A stretch of DNA of 64,000 nucleotides, from NCBI RefSeq assembly GCF_003347595.2, contig NZ_QCZK02000010.1, positions 1-64,000 of the forward strand, given 5' to 3'. The number at the start of each line of letters is the position of its first letter. The stretch's first letter is position 1. A program made the position numbers and the translations under genes. The notes under the pieces were generated by a model, which searched no databases, was not told where the DNA came from, and saw only the letters and a program-made list of their open reading frames with translations. Positions 60,794 through 64,000 of the stretch are shown piece after piece. Origin of the DNA: Botryobacter ruber (GTDB lineage Bacteria; Bacteroidota; Bacteroidia; Cytophagales; Hymenobacteraceae).

Positions 60794-63136
60794 CTACAAC
60801 TTAAACGGCTCTTCCTTCACATACACCTTATACTCCTTAATCATCCCTGCTGTGCTTTTGTCGGAGCGGGGGAGGTAGCGGAAGCCTTTGATGCGGAAGG
60901 TTTCGCCCAGGTCGATGACTACCTGGTGCGGGTGTGCTGGTTTTTGGCCGGTGCGCTGGGTTTGCCAGAACGTGGATTCCTGGTTGTCGAAAACTTTGTC
61001 GGCGGCGTTGTTACCGGCGGTTACTTCTTCGCTGTCGGCGTACACGACTTTCCAGCGCAGGGTATGGAGCGGGTTGCCGTTTATATCGAGCAGTTCCAGT
61101 TCCGCAACAGAAGTAAAGGGGTCTTTTTCCTCCTGCGCATTCAGGGCCTCCAAGCAGAAATAGCGACCATGCTGCACCTGGTCGAAGTTTACTTCTTTCC
61201 ACCCGTTACCGGCAGGGAAAGCACCGGCTGCAACAGGCGTTTCGTTCGCCAGGTTCAGTTGCTGCCCCTTGGCCCGGTGCAGCAACGACTCGTCAGGCCT
61301 TAACTCATCAAGGATGGGTTTGGTCAGACCAGCTACTTTTGCTTCACGGGGCACATCCACATCCAGCACGATAATTTCGTTTTTGCCTTTTTTAAGCCAT
61401 ACGCCAGGCATGAAGAGTGTCTGCTGCGGACCTATTTTCCAGAAGCGGCCCAGGTTGTAGCCGTTCACCCACACCATGCCTTTGCCCCAGGTGCTCACAT
61501 CCAGGAAGGTATCGCCGGTTTCGTTCACGTTAAATGTGCCCCTGTACCAGCCTGGCCCGTTGGCGCTCCCCTTTTTGAACTTCACTTTTTTCTGGAAAGC
61601 ATAATCTACCGGGAAATTGTAGACCTGCCAGTTTTTGATTTCGGTGGTGTTGGTGCCGTCGGAGATTTCCACTTTCTCGGTAATGCCTTTGCGGTCGATG
61701 ATGGCATTGCCGTAGTTCACACGCCCCGTTGCTTCCACCAGGATGTCGAGGCGGGCATCAGCGGCTGTGGTGGGTAGTTCTACCGTGTTGTCGCCTCGCC
61801 GGCGGTCGAGTTTGCCGATGGGCTTGCCGTCTACAAACACCGTAGCCCAGTCGTGCAGGTCTGTGATGATGAGCTTGCGCCTTTCCGATGAGGCCGGTAT
61901 GGTGGAACGGTACAAAATGCGGCCCCAGCCCTGGTCGAACATTTCCATGGGTTGGATGTCGCGCGATTGCTTTGGTTTGGGCAGGTTGTCGAACAGCGGC
62001 GCACTTTCTTCCAACTGGAAAGCCGGAATGGCAATGATGGGTTTAGCAGCCGGAATTTCGCCCAGCGTTTCACCGGGCTGTAGGTAGTTCTTCAGGAGGT
62101 CGCGCACGGCAAAGAATTTCTCGGTGGTATTGCCCTGCTCGCCAATGGGAGCGTTGTAGTCGTACGACGTAGCCATGGCCGAATAAGGTGGTGCATTGGC
62201 GCCGCCCCACTGCCCGAAGGAGGTACCACCGTGAGCCATGTAGAGACTGAAGGAGATGCGGCGGTCCTGCATGTCTTTGAGGCTGCCGATAAAGCTGCTC
62301 ACCGAACGGGTTTCGTGCGGACGCCCCCAGTGGTCGAACCAGCCGGTCCAGTACTCGCTGCACATGAGCGGCAGGTTCGGGTAAATCTCCTGAAACTTCC
62401 TGAACTGGTTGTCGATGTTGGAACCGGCGCCGAAGTTGAGGGTGGTGGCAACGCCGTCGAGCTTATATTTGTTGAAGTTGGAGGACCAGTCGCAGCGGAA
62501 GAGCTCTACTTTATCGAAACCGGCATTGCGTACGGCATCGCGAATCTCCTCCATGTATTCCTGTTCGCTGCCGAAGGTGGCATACTCGTTCTCCACCTGC
62601 ACCATGATGATGTTACCGCCATTCTGAATCTGCAGGGGCGCGAGCTGCTTGCCTACTTCTTTCAGGTACTTGCGGGAGCGGTCCAGGTAATATTCATCTT
62701 TGCTGGTGCGCACCTGCACGTCCTGCTTCTTGAGCAGCCACCAGGGCAGCCCGCCCATGTCCCACTCGGCACAGGCATAAGGGCCCGGACGCACGATGCA
62801 ATACATACCGTTGTCCTGCACCAGCTTCACGAACGCCGCCACATCATTCTGCCCTTTGAAATTATACTGCCCTTCCTGCTGCTCGTGCAGGTTCCAAAAG
62901 AGGTAAATGCAGACGGTGTTCATGCCCATGGCTTTGCTGAGCTTGATGCGGTGGTCCCAGTACTCCTTCGGAATGCGCGGGTAGTGCAGTTCGGCTGCCC
63001 GTATAACGAAAGGTTTGCCGTTCAGCATGAATTCCTTGTTGCCGACTTCAAAGGTGCCGGGTTTGGCTTTGGTGCTCTGGGCATAGCTAAGGGTGGTTAG
63101 CAACAGCAGGAACAAGAGCAAGGGTAACTTTTTCAT
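60794..63136 (-). CDS. Glycoside hydrolase family 35 beta-galactosidase with C-terminal F5/8-type domain
   Basis: 780 residues from the ATG at 63136 (MKKLPLLLFLLLLTTLSYAQ, signal peptide); an upstream start 22 codons earlier lacks signal logic. GH35 blocks: LNGKPFVIRAAELHYPRIPKEYWDHRI, MNTVCIYLFWNLHEQQEGQYNF, RPGPYACAEWDMGGLPWWLL, MVQVENEYATFG (acid/base Glu ~181) and LMCSEYWTGWFDHWG (nucleophile Glu ~260). Beta-sandwich domains follow, and residues ~640-780 look like a discoidin/CBM32-type sugar-binding domain (KVFDNQESTFWQT...HPHQVVIDLGETFRIKGFRYLPRSD). Releases terminal beta-galactose. First gene in transcription order of the locus. Confidence 0.94.
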   Translation of the reverse strand: MKKLPLLLFLLLLTTLSYAQSTKAKPGTFEVGNKEFMLNGKPFVIRAAELHYPRIPKEYWDHRIKLSKAMGMNTVCIYLFWNLHEQQEGQYNFKGQNDVAAFVKLVQDNGMYCIVRPGPYACAEWDMGGLPWWLLKKQDVQVRTSKDEYYLDRSRKYLKEVGKQLAPLQIQNGGNIIMVQVENEYATFGSEQEYMEEIRDAVRNAGFDKVELFRCDWSSNFNKYKLDGVATTLNFGAGSNIDNQFRKFQEIYPNLPLMCSEYWTGWFDHWGRPHETRSVSSFIGSLKDMQDRRISFSLYMAHGGTSFGQWGGANAPPYSAMATSYDYNAPIGEQGNTTEKFFAVRDLLKNYLQPGETLGEIPAAKPIIAIPAFQLEESAPLFDNLPKPKQSRDIQPMEMFDQGWGRILYRSTIPASSERRKLIITDLHDWATVFVDGKPIGKLDRRRGDNTVELPTTAADARLDILVEATGRVNYGNAIIDRKGITEKVEISDGTNTTEIKNWQVYNFPVDYAFQKKVKFKKGSANGPGWYRGTFNVNETGDTFLDVSTWGKGMVWVNGYNLGRFWKIGPQQTLFMPGVWLKKGKNEIIVLDVDVPREAKVAGLTKPILDELRPDESLLHRAKGQQLNLANETPVAAGAFPAGNGWKEVNFDQVQHGRYFCLEALNAQEEKDPFTSVAELELLDINGNPLHTLRWKVVYADSEEVTAGNNAADKVFDNQESTFWQTQRTGQKPAHPHQVVIDLGETFRIKGFRYLPRSDKSTAGMIKEYKVYVKEEPFKL

Positions 63137-63501
63137 ATAGAATGTACTGGCAAGTACTTTTGGTCTTTTATCAAAAATAGGCATCTGCTTTATGATTAGC
63201 AAAGTAGGTTCGGCTGGTTGCGAAGGAATCAGATTTCACCCTCCTGTTCTGGATAATTTACCCCCTGAAGAATGGGACAGTTTTAATTTCCAGAACTATC
63301 CAGAGTTGTTTCATTTTCCGAGACTATCCCCTTGAGGGGATTATAGGGGTGTTAATTTCGGAGGTAAAAAGTTTGAAATTAAGTTCACAGAGTTTTTTCA
63401 CAGGTGTAAACACCCCTCCCGCTCCCCTCAAGTGGAGAGTCCGCTAAAATGAAACATCCCTACCCTCAAGGGAGTGATAGAGATGTTAATCGTTTGTAGA
63501 T
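63137..63501. other. Repeat-filled region upstream of GH35 and downstream of the DUF559 gene
   Basis: 365 bases without a gene. The GH35 promoter should be near 63140-63240. The rest holds three copies of the CCCCTTGAGGGG repeat. Confidence 0.6.
63311..63490. repeat. CCCCTTGAGGGG repeat cluster, left flank of the DUF559 gene (family I-like)
   Basis: Unit 1 is 63311-63352 (TCATTTTCCGAGACTATCCC...AGGGGTGTT). Unit 2 at 63404-63456 is its diverged inverse (AAACACCCCTCCC...CTAAAATGAAAC). Unit 3 at about 63453-63490 is again forward (ATCCC...CTCAAGGGAGTGATAGAGATGTTAAT). Confidence 0.82.
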
Positions 63502-63897
63502 TTAATCCTGGGAGCCTTTCTCTTGCTTTTCTAAAATCCAATATTCAATTGTTCTCAGCACATTTCTAATATCCCTCTTCACTTCCAGGTCATCAAAACG
63601 TAAAAAACATACCTCATACTGCTCCAACTCCTGCTGCCGTTTATCATCATAACTAACCTTGTGCTGATGACTATTACCATCTACTTCGATGGCCAATTTT
63701 AACTCATGGCAGTAAAAATCTACAATGAAATTTAACATCGGCACCTGCCGGTGAAATTGATAGCCGTGCATTTTCCTATCTCTAATTTCCTGCCAAAGCA
63801 GTATTTCAGAAAGCGTACTATTCTTTCTGAGCTCCCTCGCTTTTTCTTTCAGGTCCTTACGATAAGGAATAATGGTATTCTTTCGGCCAGTAGACAT
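63502..63897 (-). CDS. DUF559 endonuclease-domain protein (Vsr-like fold)
   Basis: 131 residues. The DUF559 pattern is ARELRKNSTLSEILLWQEIRDRKMHGYQFHRQVPMLNFIVDFYCHELKLAIEVDGNSHQHK, with a likely PD-(D/E)xK-type active site Asp60, Glu71, Asp73 and His77. Proteins of this family resemble the mismatch nuclease Vsr and restriction enzymes, but biochemistry is poor. No methyltransferase or toxin neighbour is present. The gene sits between inverted copies of a palindromic repeat, which suggests a link to repeat spread or a small mobile cassette. Confidence 0.88.
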   Translation of the reverse strand: MSTGRKNTIIPYRKDLKEKARELRKNSTLSEILLWQEIRDRKMHGYQFHRQVPMLNFIVDFYCHELKLAIEVDGNSHQHKVSYDDKRQQELEQYEVCFLRFDDLEVKRDIRNVLRTIEYWILEKQEKGSQD

Positions 63898-63923
63898 TTT
63901 CTGTTTATTTTCTCACTGATGTA

Positions 63924-63966
63924 AACACCCCTATAATCCCCTCAAGGGGATAGTCTCGGAGAATGA
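63924..63966 (-). repeat. CCCCTTGAGGGG repeat, right flank of the DUF559 gene
   Basis: 63924-63966 is the nearly perfect inverse complement of unit 1 at 63311-63352 (ACACCCCTATAATCCCCTCA then AGGGGATAGTCTCGGA). A further partial unit starts at about 63969 and is cut by the window end. Confidence 0.85.
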
Positions 63967-64000
63967 AAAATCCCTTCCCTGGAGGAGTGGGTCTCGCGGA

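Overview
The window is chromosomal DNA from a Bacteroidota member, most likely order Cytophagales and plausibly near Hymenobacteraceae/Pontibacter. This rests on a SusC/SusD pair, a type IX secretion C-terminal sorting domain, Bacteroidota-restricted families (GSCFA, DUF2911), TAnnTTTG-type -7 promoter elements, and the rpsF-rpsR-rplI operon. I could not run searches; family names come from reading the translated sequence.

Layout. 1-582: N-terminal part of a fucose-permease-like MFS transporter, cut by the window edge. 1041-2118: ribosomal operon rpsF-rpsR-rplI with a clear terminator. 2316-11029: core genes on the plus strand: M3 metallopeptidase lipoprotein, GSCFA protein, DUF255 thioredoxin-like protein, primosomal helicase priA. 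11060-12934: four small minus-strand genes (two lipoproteins, a small membrane protein, a DinB protein). 13258-19265: a DUF2459 protein, a 1227-residue secreted repeat protein with a T9SS tail, and an HD hydrolase. 19580-31421: mostly plus-strand genes: an uncharacterised protein, DUF2721, queA, SGNH hydrolase, a beta-rich secreted protein, a metallo-beta-lactamase-fold hydrolase, a sodium:solute symporter, an ABC exporter, DUF2911 and a methyltransferase. 31470-33808: proBA.

34510-63136 is a long, all-minus-strand polysaccharide utilisation region. It holds GH2, a PL22-like propeller, an FG-GAP lipoprotein, GH97, GH106 (alpha-L-rhamnosidase), a NodB deacetylase, SusD, SusC, a GH65/95-like lipoprotein, GH39 and GH35. 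The enzyme mix fits rhamnose- and galactose-containing pectin such as rhamnogalacturonan. The substrate is inferred, and no sensor or anti-sigma regulator is in view.

The most unusual property is the density of dispersed intergenic repeats. At least eight families can be recognised by eye. One (family A, about 30 bp, core CTGCCACCA) has about 19 copies, all outside genes. Several others start exactly at, or within a few bases of, stop codons and in some cases supply the stop codon or the last residues. At the right end a DUF559 endonuclease gene lies between inverted copies of a repeat whose gene-less relatives occur elsewhere in the window. This resembles the relation between RAYT transposases and REP sequences and is the best candidate here for an undescribed system. 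No tRNA, rRNA, CRISPR array or insertion-sequence transposase was recognised.
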